64,000 bases of DNA. It comes from Caprimulgus europaeus (Eukaryota; Chordata; Aves; Caprimulgiformes; Caprimulgidae). Positions 13,294-24,600 of the stretch are shown here, piece after piece. Position 1 is the stretch's first letter, and each line of letters begins with the position of its first letter. The position numbers were made by a program, and so were the translations under genes. The stretch lies in assembly GCA_907165065.1 (NCBI GenBank), contig OU015542.1, positions 248,001 to 312,000 of the forward strand, given 5' to 3'. The notes beneath the pieces are model-generated. The model made no database searches. It worked only from the letters and a program-made list of their open reading frames with translations, and had not been told where the DNA came from.

Positions 13294-13294
13294 A
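13289..13294 (+). terminator. ATTAAA poly(A) signal overlapping the TMEM17B stop codon
   Basis: The last codons read GAC CAT TAA A, so ATTAAA overlaps the stop codon. No AATAAA was noticed between here and the convergent P2RX6 3' end near 13.75 kb. This hexamer is a candidate signal only; use of it would give an extremely short 3' UTR. Confidence 0.35.
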
Positions 13295-13764
13295 CAGTGC
13301 TGGGACCCTCACCGTGCCTCCATGCGCTGCGTTTTTGAGCTGGGCAGCTCAGGGCTTATGGGGTTTCCCAGCCACCCCACAGCACGGACGTGGCTGGTCC
13401 CTGCCCTGCACCAGGCTGTCACAGCCCTGAGCAGGTGTGTTCAGCATCTCCTAAATGCTGGGCTGGCCCCAGGGCTGCACTTGTTCCTGCTGGGCAGGAG
13501 GCAGGAACTGGGGGGCAAAGGAGCCATTGCACCCCCCCATGACCAAGCACCAGCCCAGGCTGCCAGCTTAAAATCAACTCTGAAACCCTCCCTGGGCACA
13601 GCCAAAAGGGGGATGGGGCTTCCTGGGAAGCACCCCAGGATCCAGGCACTCGCATGAAGCCATCATGGCAGGGTGCTTTGGGGTGCAAGCGCGGCACCAC
13701 AAAGCCTTTACAGCACCCCCAGGGCTACAGACACAGTGGAGCCACCTCCTGCCTTCCACACTGC

Positions 13765-13770
13765 TTTATT
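13765..13770 (-). terminator. AATAAA poly(A) signal for P2RX6
   Basis: The plus strand reads TTTATT, so the minus strand has AATAAA about 370 bp after the P2RX6 stop codon. It leaves only about 470 bp between the convergent TMEM17B stop codon and this signal. Confidence 0.65.
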
Positions 13771-14139
13771 TCGTTGCATCGCTGTTTGTCATGGCAAATC
13801 AAGGATCAGGGCCACGTGGAACGTGAAGAAGCGCAAAGTGCTTTAAGCATCTTGTGCTGAGCGTGGGCCAGCTGCTTCCCAGCAAGCTCCAGCTCCGACA
13901 GCAGCTCCGCAGCACAGCTCTGCTCCGTCACTGGCTGGCCGGTGCTGGGAGCTGCACACAGGACAGCTTTGTGCTTCAGGAGCCAAGGACTTCTGCTGAT
14001 GGGACTGTTCCTCCAGGAAGGGCAGTCCCTAACCCCAGCAGCACACACTTGGGCCAGGAGAACTGGGCCACCTCCAACATATCTACCTGGAGGTTGCTCA
14101 GGAGTGAAGGATGCTTGTGGTGGAGCACTCCCCATGTCC

Positions 14140-17100
14140 CTAAGCTGCGGCCTCAGTCTTACCTTTAGGGGGTTTTGCCTGCAAAATGAACAAGGGCATC
14201 TTCCTGTACTGGAGACAAGGGGGCAGCCCAGGCAGGTGGTCCTGATCTGCTCAGATCCCTCGCTCGAGACCCCCACTCCACTTGTGAGATTCGGACCGGC
14301 CATTAGGAACATTTTTTCCCCCAGCAGGGTAGTGCATCCCTGAGACAGTTCACTGGGGGATTTCTCTCGTTGGAGGTTCCCAAGACTCGGCCAGATAAAG
14401 CCGAAGATGACCCAAGGGCTGGCAGCTCTGCTGCTCTGCAGGGGCCTCCCAGCCCACCCTGTGACTCCCTGATTGAGCAGGGCTGGGCAGTGCCACAGCA
14501 GGCATCACCCATGGCAAGAAAACCCATCACTGAACTGCAGTGTCAGCACCAACACGGTGCCAGTGCACGCTCTGAAGAGCTGCCCTCTCCTCACGTGGAG
14601 TTTGGGTGGTTCACTCCAGCCTCAGCTCTCCAAAGTAGCCTTGTCCTTACCTCCTCGAACTTCTCCTTCCAATAGAAGTCAGCCTTCGTGTCCAAGTAGA
14701 GCAGAACCAGGTCACAGACCACCGTGGCCTGGAGACAGATGAAGGTAGCAGGACAGTCAGCAGTGGAGCTTCCTGCAGGAGCACCAGGCTCTGCCCTGGC
14801 TCCCACCAAGCCCTGCAGCCAGCCATGGGCCAAACTCCAGCACCCAGGCAGTGTAGGAGCAGTGAGCCTGATCTGCCTCCAACCCAGACCACCCAGGCAG
14901 CGAGCTCCACCAGGTCCTCTCCGACCCAACCTGCTCCCAGTAGCTGCACAGGTTAGATGGGACCATCTGGACGGCAATCATAGACTGGTCTGGGTTGGAA
15001 GGGACCTTAAAGCTCATCCAGTCCCAACCCCCCTGCCAGCAGCAGGGACACCTTCCACTAGACCAGGCTGCTCAAAGCCTCATCCAACCTGGCCTTGAAC
15101 GCTTCGAGGGAGGAGCAGCCACAGCTTCTCTGGGCAAGTGCATGGACGCAGGGTGAGGCCAGGTCCAGTGGAGAGCCACCGTCACATAAGGGACCAGGAC
15201 CAGTATGTCTGGGAGGAAAGAGGGGGCTGGCGGGGAGCCCAGGGACCCCATTACTCTTCTGAAGGGGAAGCCACAGAAGGGCTCTAAAAGGGGCTTCCCC
15301 ATCACGATGACCATAACGTCACGTCCATGCTGGAGCTGGACCATGGATCCCTTTAGAGTCAGGGCAGAAGCAGAGAGGACGTGCCCTGTCCTGCTGGCCA
15401 AGGCAGCCGGAGCAGCCCACCCAGCAGCGCCCTAGCGATGCACCAGGGTCACCACAAACACCTGCTCTCCATGAGATGTGCCCCTGACAGCACTCAGGAC
15501 CCCTGATCCAGCAGTGCCATTACTGCTAACAGTCACAAACAGGAAAATGGGAGCAAACACCTGCCAGACAGTCTCCTCTCCACAGCTAGCAGGTGCCCAG
15601 GAAGCCTTGTGCCCAGGCAGGGGAAAAAACAGGTGAGTGGCAAATCCCAACCCAGGGACCAGAGGGAAAGAGTGTGTCTGGAGTACTCACGGCACCAAAG
15701 AACGCGATGCCGGTGCCAAAGCTCACAGCAGCAGGAATTATGCTGAACTTCCCAGCCTGGTGAGAAACAGTGGGTGGAGGGGGAAGACAGTAGGCAGAGT
15801 GGTGAGAGGGTGGTGGGACATGCCTGCTGGGCTGTGTGCTTAAAGCCGGGGAGGTGCTGGAGGAAACCAGGGTTATTTCTCTGTGCCCAGCTGTAGGTGC
15901 CCAACTTCTGTTGCCCTGACTCAAAATCCCTTCATCTGTCAAAGGAGGGATTGAGGCAGCTCAGGACTTGGTGGCAGCAGAGGTTACTGCGACCCAGCTA
16001 CACCTGCAGGGACAGCTCCCTCCCAGCAGCTTCCACCTACACAACGACATCCCAGCAAACAGCAAACATGGCCCTGATGTGATGGGTCCCTCACTGCTCA
16101 AATTAGTCTGGTATCTCTGAGAAAAGAGATCTTTGTGTTCCTGTCTCTCTCCTGGCTATTCTCTCCTGCTCCAGAACTCCCAGACCTGGTCTCAACCCAG
16201 AAGTGGTGCACCCTGTCCTGTACTGCATGCTCTACCCTCTTCAGGTGACAAGGCCACTGCTAAGCACAACAGACAAGCTGTAGACATCTCTTGGGGAGAC
16301 AAGTTCCCTCAGCACAGGCTCCATCTTGCACAGTTCAGTATTGAGTTTATCAGCAATGCTGCAGAGAGTAGTGTCAGCTATGATGCCTTTTCTTTCCACG
16401 GGTACAATTAATCAAGAAGGGATTAATTAACCAGGAAAGTTCAGGTTGATCTTTGCCAGGGTGCTCCCACCACAAGACCCACTGAGATGCCAACAGCCCC
16501 TCTGACCAGCCAAGCTCACCTTGCCTACAAGGGCTCAGTACTCCATAACACCCACGTAAGATCCTGAATGAGGGAAACCTCCTTGCTCAGGGCATTCCCA
16601 AGAAGTTTCTCTTCAAATGGGAGAGACCATTTTTTCCTGCTCTGCTTGGAAAACTCTGGAAAGAGGTGAAGAGCTCACCAGGGTGGGGAGAAGCGATGCT
16701 GGCGGGAAGCCATGAGGCTGGCTGCAGGGGAGAGCAGCAGGGAGCGGTGCAAGGAGGCAGCCCCGGTGACAAGGCAGCCAGGACTGTGCACGTGGGACCT
16801 GCAGAGGGGACGGTACCTGGCCGTGCACGGAGATGTCGAAGCGGATGCCGTAGAGCTTCAGCAGGTTCCGGTGGAGCCGCCGCTGGGAGTCCCAGTAGTA
16901 GGAGGCAGTTCTGTGGGAGACACTGGATGCGGCTCAGAAAGCCACGACAGCTCTGCCCAGGCAGTGAGGGAAGAGCTGCCAGTGCCGTACGGCTGCTGGG
17001 GCACCACATGCCCTGGCACACCCATCTCCAGGCAGGGACGCGGGCGACACACGCGGTGTCACGACTCGCTAGCTTGGCATCAGCACTGGGGCATCAACCT

Positions 17101-20100
17101 CTGGTCAGCACCCAGCCTGAGGTTGCTGGGAGCAGCTCCCAGTAGCCAGTTCAGGGTCAGCAGGGGTGTGGACAGCCACATGTCCCTACCCTCAGGCAGG
17201 TAACACCTTGTGCAGCTCCAAATAGAGCAGAGCTACAAGGTGCAGGAACTACCATGGCACCCCAGCATGGAGAGACCTGCGCTGGGTTACCACGTCCCAT
17301 TGTCCCACTGTCCCTGCTGCTCCTTTCAGAGCATCATTAGGGAAAACTGAGATCTCAAATCATCGCCACGACGTGCTCATCCCACGGACCCGTGTGGCCA
17401 CTGTCCCAGCGTCCTCACCTGAAATTGTACCTCCTGTCCTGCAGGCTGAAGGAGTACCGCGGCTGGCACTGGGCAGCAGGCTGATCCAGGTCGCAGTCCC
17501 ACTCAATCTGAACTCCAATGCTGCCCCCCTGCAAAACACATTTTATTCCAGAAGCACAGGACCAGAGATTTGCCAAGTTTACTGTTCACAGATCACACAG
17601 AGAGATCATGTCACCCCCTCAGCATTTCAGGGCTTGCTCTGTGCCCTGCCCATGCCCTTGGGGAATTTTGAGTGATCTTTCATACTTTAAAAGAAAAAGC
17701 AAATACCAGCAGTGCGAGCTCCTCAAAGGTCTCTCCAGCTGCCTCCACCATGTCACGGACACGGAAGACTGGGCAGGAGGGGTTGAACAATGAATCGTAT
17801 GTGCAGCTCTTGAAATAGGTGGAGTCATTGGTTTGCAAAGTATTGCACCTGAGACAGAAGGAAAGGGAGCTGCCATGGGTGGAGCAGTGTGTGGAAGGTC
17901 AGGGAGCCCTGCTGCAGGCTGAAAAGGAGACCCTCCTGCTGGAGTGGGACCACTAAGCTCCTGCTTTGGGAGGAGACAGTCACTGCCTCTCCTAAACCCT
18001 CAGTTGGAGAGGTGGAGGGAAATCAGCCCAGAGGAATCACACGTGGAGTTATCAGCCTTCACAACACCTGCCATGGTCCTTCCCCTCCCAGCTCCTCTCC
18101 CCCACCTCTGCCTTTGTGCTTGTCCTTTCTCCCCCAGCACACAGCTCCCACCATGGTGAGATGTCATGATCCAGTCTGAGTTACGGCTCCAGGGGTGGCA
18201 GCAGGGGCAGTTCAGCTGCCCTGAGCCACGGCTCCTGCCAGAGCCAGGCAGCGTGTGCGGGGCTGTGAGGCCAGTGCAGCCCTTCTGCCAGGACTAAAAT
18301 GCAAAGGTATATTGGGTAGAGCAAGACCTTGGGAATGACTGGCCTTGTCACGCTCTGCTTGCGGTGCTCCAGACAGGTAGGACACAGCATTCCCTCTGAC
18401 TGAGGACTCCCCCTCCCACTGCTCTTAGATCTGCAAACACATGTACTGCCAAAGCAACTGGTGTTCTCCTGGACACGCCACCCTGAACCATGAGTGCCTG
18501 AGCCACTGCCTGTCCCAGCTGGCACACGGCTTCTGGGGCGCCTCAGCTGCTCAGCCCCACGGCAGACAAGCTCAGCGCAGAGCCTGGACTAAGCTGCATG
18601 CACAGCCCCAGCTGAAGGAGCCTCATACTTACTTGGAGAAGTTAAACTTGGTGAAGTGGACAGTATTTTTTATAAAAAGAGTGAAATTCTCTGCCTCAGC
18701 CAGAAGAGGTTTCCTGGGAAAAAAACCAACAAACTCAAATTTTGCAGAGTGGCCAAGGCCCTGCTCCCCAGTCCCCACAGGACTCTGGCTACAATGAACA
18801 GCTACAAAAAATACTCTTGCATGAGGTTTTCTGGGCTCAACTGACCAGTAGATCCATGTCAAAGATCTCCCTGAGCCTGACAGCCCCACATTCAAGTACA
18901 TCAGGCTGCTGATTACACAGATCACAGAGAGAAGTAACCAAAGCTCTCCACACCTGCTGTCCCCTCACCCTGTGCCTTACCTGGGCAGGGTGCTATTCTC
19001 CACAGGACACCAGCCATAGATCTCACAGGTGGAATGGGTGGTATTGAACATCACACATTTCCCAGTTTTTATCCCTGGAAATGAGACAGTGTATATCATT
19101 TACTATTTCTTTCTGACATGCCTTCTCCATGGGTCCCCTCTGGGGATAATGTCCTGGCCACAGGCTTGTTCTCACCTTCTCAAAACCTAGACCACAAAGA
19201 CAACCCTGGGAACACCTTCAGTGTTTTCCCCCCCCCGCCCCCCCCGACAACTTCCCTGTGAGATCTCCCCTCAGGGCTGAATAACAGAAGCTGTTTTACA
19301 AAGACAAGAAGCTGCTTGCTGCTGTCAGCACTGTCAGTCCAGCACAGCCTCTCCTGCCCTGTGGCTGCTGAAGCCACCAGCTCCCTGGATGGGAACACAA
19401 GGAGCTGGGGCAATCCTGCACACAAAGCTTTGGCAACCAACCTCCTAGAGTTCAAATGTCCTTTTCCAGCTGAAGTCACAGAGGCTGCTAATATTAATCA
19501 GCATGAAATAAAAGGCAGGTTTGATGACAAAAGGAAAACCTGTCAATCACAAGGCACAGTGGTTTCAATTCCAGCAGCCAACATTAGAAACAAAGCACTC
19601 CTGTATTTGCTGTGACAGTGCCTGGTGCCTGCAGCACCTGCTCCTCCAGCCATGACAAGTCACTGGAAGGTTTCGCCAAGAATAAATGGCTGGAGAGCAC
19701 TTCTGAAAACACTGAACTCGGGCAATCAGGCACCTTTGTGGATCTGTTTGTTACCAAACATGAGGAATTAAATGATTTTATGTTTTTAGCAAACACCCAG
19801 TACCATTGCCACGAACCACTGGGTTTCCCATGGGACAGTCTGCATCTTCTGAGCACACTGCATCGAGAACCGAGGGGCTCTGAGAGAGACAGAGAGAAGC
19901 GCTGTCACTGCGCTGTGCACGCCTCAGGCCGTGCCACCACTCACCCACGTTTCCATGCTGCTGCTCCCGTTTCTCCAAGCATGTCCTAAATGCTTTCAGA
20001 AGACATCCACCATGTCCAGAACCTGGGCAGCCTCCAGCCAGTGAGGAGAGAGGCATGTCCGAGGGGCAATCCTTCCTCCCTGTCTCAGTGCTCTCTGGGG

Positions 20101-23100
20101 TGCTCACCTCCTCTGCCCCAGCAGCAGAGGAAGCCTCAGGAGCTAGCCTGAACCTTTCAGCTGGGACTGGGGAAAAGCACAGTTGGGTTCAGGAGGGTCT
20201 TAATGGCATAGCCCATTGAGCACCTTGTAAAGCACCACCACAGTTCCCCCAGGGAAGGGGAGGGGGGGTCTCTTCCCCAAGGGCTGAAGAGACCCTAAAT
20301 ACAGCATAACACAAGTTTTACAAGAGATACAGAAAGCTTCACCCTTGCTCTGGACCCACCACGAGCAGCAAACAGCTCCTATTTCAACAGAGCGGATGGC
20401 AGGTGGTGGAACATGAGTAACACCTTCCTAGCTACTCACAGGCCATCACAGGAGCCACCAGCCTGTCAGGAACTCACCTCCCCAAGCTCAGAGGGGCATG
20501 AAGGCCCAAAGGCAGGTGGGGAAACCCCAGTTATGGAGTCAGAAGAAAGGGGGGGTCTGTCCTGGCCCCAGCAGGGCTGTCCCAGGACAGCCTCAGCCCC
20601 TTGGTCCAGGTGTGAAACCCATCACCATGACCTGGGAGAAGCAGGTCTCTGAACCACCTTTGGGCTGCTGCCTAGGAGTATGGGAATCATTATGGAATGT
20701 AGAAGAAGAGCATTTTGGGACTGCACAGGACATTTAGGGGATGGGATGTTTAGGGAAGGAAGAAAAGGCATGGAAAGGCAGAGATCTAGGTGAGATGAGA
20801 AGGGACAAGCATTGGAAAACAGAGGGACAAAAGGATGCAAAGGACTGGTTGCATGGAGTGAGCTGCCCTGCACCTCATCAGCACAGGCTGTCCTATCTTT
20901 GTCCTAAACTCCATTTCTAACTATTTTCCTGGGTGATGGGCTCTATTCTGTGTGTATGTGTGTGTATGGGGGGGCTGAGGGCCAGCAGGTGGAGCAGGAC
21001 TACCAGTCACAGGGGCTTGTGTGTCTGGGTTCCACCAGCTGCAGTGATTGCAGGTGTGCACACAAATGTGTGGTTCACAGCGAACGCTGGGCTGGATGAG
21101 GAGGGAACCAAGGAGCAAGGTGGGTGTCTAAGGGTGAGTCTGCAGGAGCTGACTCCTGGGGGGACCAGCGGGTCCTGCCTGGTTGTTGGAGAGGGGTGGC
21201 TATTGGATTCAAGCCCCAGTGAATCTGAATCAGGAGCCACTGATGCACTCATAGCATCCAGGACCCACCTGCAGTGCTGTACTAAGCACTTAGGAGAGGA
21301 CTTTGCCATCCTGGTTCCAAAACAGACGTCATGGATTCCACCTCCAGAAGGCCCCAGACAACAGATATTTGCAGGTGAGTGTGTCAGTCCCTTCCCAAGT
21401 CCAGGTAGCAAGACACATGACAAGTGCCACTTGGCAGCCAGACACTTCTAGGTGTTCAGGGTAGGCTCACTTCAACCACTCCAGGTATTTGAGATAAAGA
21501 TTGAAAGGTCTCTCTAAGAGATATGTCACAGCTCAGCCACAGATCTCAGCTCAGCACAGACATCAACTGCTAAAACAACCTGGCTTGTGTTCAGGTGCTG
21601 CCTCTGACCCCTAAATACTGAATACTTTGTTAATATTCCCTAAATGCTTTGGTAATTGAGGATATTCAGAAATTCCTGCAGAGTCAAAAAGCTGTCACTG
21701 CTAACTCTTCAAAGATGTCCAAATATGACAGTCAGCTCCAGGCTCAAAGCCAGGAACTGGAGAGCAGCAGAGGGCGAAGGCTGTGACCTGAAGGCAGGCA
21801 CAGCACAGCCCTGCACTGGGATGAAATGCTCTGCGCTCTCTCTGTCCCTGCCTCGCACACTGCGGAATTAAGCATCCAGAGGTGCCAGTGACTGCCTGTG
21901 AGAGAGCCCTGAAATGCTCTACAGCACATACCTTCCCCCGCAGATCCTGCAGCTATCAGTACTTTAGGAATTCTCAGTATTTTAAAGAGGGGTCATTAGC
22001 ACTGTTTTTCTGCACCCCCAACTAAAAACTTGGGTTGCTCGTCCTCTTCTGCAGCTTTTGAGCTGCATTGGAGAGCAGCCCAGCCACCACTGCCCTGGGC
22101 AACCCCTTCCAGTGCCTGAGAACCCTTTCAGCAAGGAAATTCTTCCTCACATCCCATCTCAACTGCCCTGGGCACAACTTGAGGCCATTTCCTCTTATCC
22201 TAACAGCAAAAGCAAGGGACTATTAGGACAAACAGTGCTTGGCTCAGACACAAAGTGCCAGCGGTGGTTTAGCTTAAAAGTAGTTTGCTCCTGTCTGCCA
22301 AGCAGGGTCCAGCCTGGGAGAGTTCAGTTGAGGAGCTGGTCTGAATCCAGCCTTAAAGGGAAGATATCTCCCCGAGAACACACACCATTAAGTGTCGGCT
22401 GACTGGGACACCCCCTAGGCTTTGTGCTCTGTTCCTTCTAAACGCAGGACCCTGAGGTGGGAAGGATACCAGTCCTGCAGCAGAGGAGATGTGACCCAGG
22501 TATCCATGGAGTGTAAAAGCATCAGGAAAAATGGCAGAACGTAAAAGAACGGAGCAGCAAGTCAACAAAACAAGAACATGTGTGGGACTCAAGAAGGAAG
22601 AGAGGTGACACAGGTACTCCCTGGGGATGGCAGTGCTGATGCCAGCCGCAGTGCGGAAATGGAACAACAACGAGGCAACACAGCTCAGACTGTCCCAGCA
22701 GCCCTTGTCCAAAGGCAGCAGACAGCCTGCCAAGACCACACAGCATTACCACCCCTCAAGAGGTCCAGAGAGGTGGCAAGGACCCAACAGAGTATGATCC
22801 TTGTTCTTCTGGTCACCACAAGTGATTCTAGCCAGACTGGTTGGACATTTGGTCTTGGTTCATGCAGGCATGACAGGGCAAGTGCAAATAAGCGAGTAAG
22901 ATCTATGGAGCACTAAGAATGAGAGGAAACAGGGTTTTTAAAAATAAAAATACATTTTTCCCTTCTTGCACTGGATTTTTCTGAGTTCCAGCTACAGAGC
23001 AGAACCACTAACTGGCTTTATAAATCTAAACCTGCTGCAGTGCTGGGCTGAGAAACAGCACAGCTCCCTTACCTCAGGACAGGTACCCTGGGCTTGCTCT

Positions 23101-24257
23101 GCTGTAGCAATGAAGTTGGTCACCAGAAAACGCACATTTTCTCCCTAGGAGGCAAGAACCCCAGAATTGCCTGGATTGGAAAAGCTTTTTAAGATCATCA
23201 GGTCCAGTCATTAACCCAACACTGACAAGTCCCCAACTGACCCACGTCCCTCAGTACTGTGTCTACACGACTCTTCAATCCCTCCAGGGATGGGGACTCT
23301 ACCACTGCCCTGGGCAACCCCTTCCAATGCCTCAGAACCCTTTCAGCAAAGAAATTCTTCCTCACATCCCATCTCGACTGCCCTTGGTGCAACTGGAGGC
23401 CATTTCCTCTTGTCCTGTCCCTTGGTCCTTGGTTGAACAGACCCACCCCCACCTCTCTCCACCCTCCTTGCAGGGACTTGGACAGAGCCACAAGGTCTCC
23501 CCTCAGCCTCCTTTTCTCCAGGCTCAACACCCCCAGTTCCCTCAGCCGGGAACTCAGCACACTTGTGCTCCAGACCCTTCCCCAGCTCCGTTCCCTTCTC
23601 TGGACACGCTCCAGCACCTCCAGGTCCTTCTTGGAGTGAGGGGCCCAACACTGACCCCAGCACTCGAGCTGCGGCCTCACCAGTGCCCAGGACAGGGGGA
23701 AGAGAACTTTTTTGGTCCTATCGGAGCAGGCCCCTTCCGCAGGGGCTTTACACGTCCCACCCTCCGCACCAGAACCAACACCACATTCTCTCTGTTTTGG
23801 CTTCGCCATTTACACCGTGACCGTCACTGTTCCATTCCCAAAGGGTTTTCCCGCAGCTTTTCCAGCCCCTCCCTCCCCGGGGCCCGTACCTGGGGGGGCC
23901 GGGCATAGTCCGCCGCGTCCCACAGCCGCCGGCCCGCGCCCCCCGCCTCGGCCACCGCCGCCCCCTTCAGCTTGGTGACCACGGCGGCGCGGGGAGCCGG
24001 GTCGGTCTCCTGGTAGCCCTTCCGCACCAGCAGCACCCACCTGCGGGGGGAGGCGCGCTGAGGGGACTCCCGGCCCGGCCCGCCGTGAGGGCCGTGCCCC
24101 GGGGGGGGGACCCGCCCTACCCGAGCAGGTAGCCCAGCACGCCGAGCTGGAGCAGGCGGTGCAGCAGCCCAACCCGCCGGTTCCGCGTCAGCGCGAACTT
24201 CACCGTCTTGTAATCAAGCAACTCTCCGCACCGCGCGCCCCGCACCGCGCCCGCCAT
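14140..24257 (-). CDS. P2RX6: P2X purinoceptor 6, ATP-gated channel subunit, complete
   Basis: P2X6 is an ATP-gated cation-channel subunit, best known from heteromers with P2X2 or P2X4. Twelve coding exons, in transcript order: 24257-24121, 24040-23890, 23144-23073, 19879-19804, 19074-18981, 18713-18633, 17848-17707, 17528-17419, 16910-16817, 15756-15691, 14728-14651 and 14178-14140 (TAG). They sum to 1140 nt and 379 residues, with every phase consistent. N-terminal YKTVK is the conserved protein-kinase-C-type site. ATP contacts are present: TKLKG, NFT, YNFR and LLKLYG. All ten conserved ectodomain cysteines are present, plus one extra in KCNT near residue 205. TM2 is followed by YWKEK, the YxxxK trafficking motif, then a short tail ending about 13 residues after FEE; human P2RX6 is about 440 residues with a longer tail. 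LLDYKT and the FTKFNFSK segment favour P2RX6 over P2RX4. CR1 pieces lie in introns 2, 3 and 10. Confidence 0.97.
14978..15140 (-). repeat. CR1 LINE 3' end
   Basis: The antisense 3' end reads catagactggtctgggttgg and then the gggaccttaaagctcatcc block, truncated after the cttctctgggcaa block. It lies in P2RX6 intron 10. Confidence 0.9.
19219..19250. repeat. Poly-C tract
   Basis: Two runs of C, separated by a single G, lie in P2RX6 intron 4 just upstream of exon 5. Runs like this are prone to assembly length error. Confidence 0.8.
20949..20976. repeat. Short TG-rich microsatellite
   Basis: The sequence is tgtgtgtatgtgtgtgtatg followed by a G run. It lies in the 3.2-kb P2RX6 intron 3, where I saw no other gene. 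Confidence 0.8.
22079..22202 (-). repeat. CR1 LINE internal fragment
   Basis: About 120 bp match the ccaccactgccctgggcaac and aagaaattcttcctcacatc blocks found in the other antisense CR1 copies. Both ends are truncated. It lies in P2RX6 intron 3. Confidence 0.85.
23155..23720 (-). repeat. CR1 LINE 3' fragment, longer copy
   Basis: Antisense CR1 begins at accccagaattgcctggatt and runs to the caggacagggggaagagaac block. It starts about 10 bp from the boundary of P2RX6 exon 3 (23144), so the element ends almost at the splice acceptor side of that exon. Confidence 0.92.
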
Positions 24258-24600
24258 GGCCACTGCCGGAGGACTGCGGGCTACTGGCCCCGCCTCGCCG
24301 CAGCCCCGCCCCGCCCCGTCGCCATGGCAGCAGCGCGGCGGGCCCGGGCCGGAGATGGAGGCGGCGGCGAAGACGGGGACGGGGAGAGGTCGGGTGCGGC
24401 GTGAGGGGGTCCTGCCGGCTGGGCCTGGCTTAGGCCCGGGCCCCGGCCGCATCCCCGCTGTGCTGGTGGAGGAACAGCGGTAACGGGGCGGGCGTGCGGC
24501 TGTTGGGAGCACCGGGTGAAACTCCCCGACGCTCTGTCTCCGCAGGAGAGGAGGACACCGGCGGCCCGGCCCGGGGGAGCCGGTACCTGAGTGCGTGCTG
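24050..24600. promoter_or_regulatory. CpG-rich bidirectional promoter of P2RX6 and LRRC74B
   Basis: The P2RX6 start codon (minus, 24257) and the proposed LRRC74B start codon (plus, 24355) are 97 bp apart and diverge. The sequence is dense in CG and GC-box-like ccgcccc motifs (for example around 24305-24318), as in a CpG-island promoter. No TATA box was seen. Transcription start sites were not determined. Confidence 0.75.

Noticed and set aside
23198-23809. 203-codon minus-strand frame resembling other frames in the window
   Set aside because: The similarity is shared because all are readings of CR1 3' sequence ([20 protein letters not shown]). They are repeats, not a host gene family.
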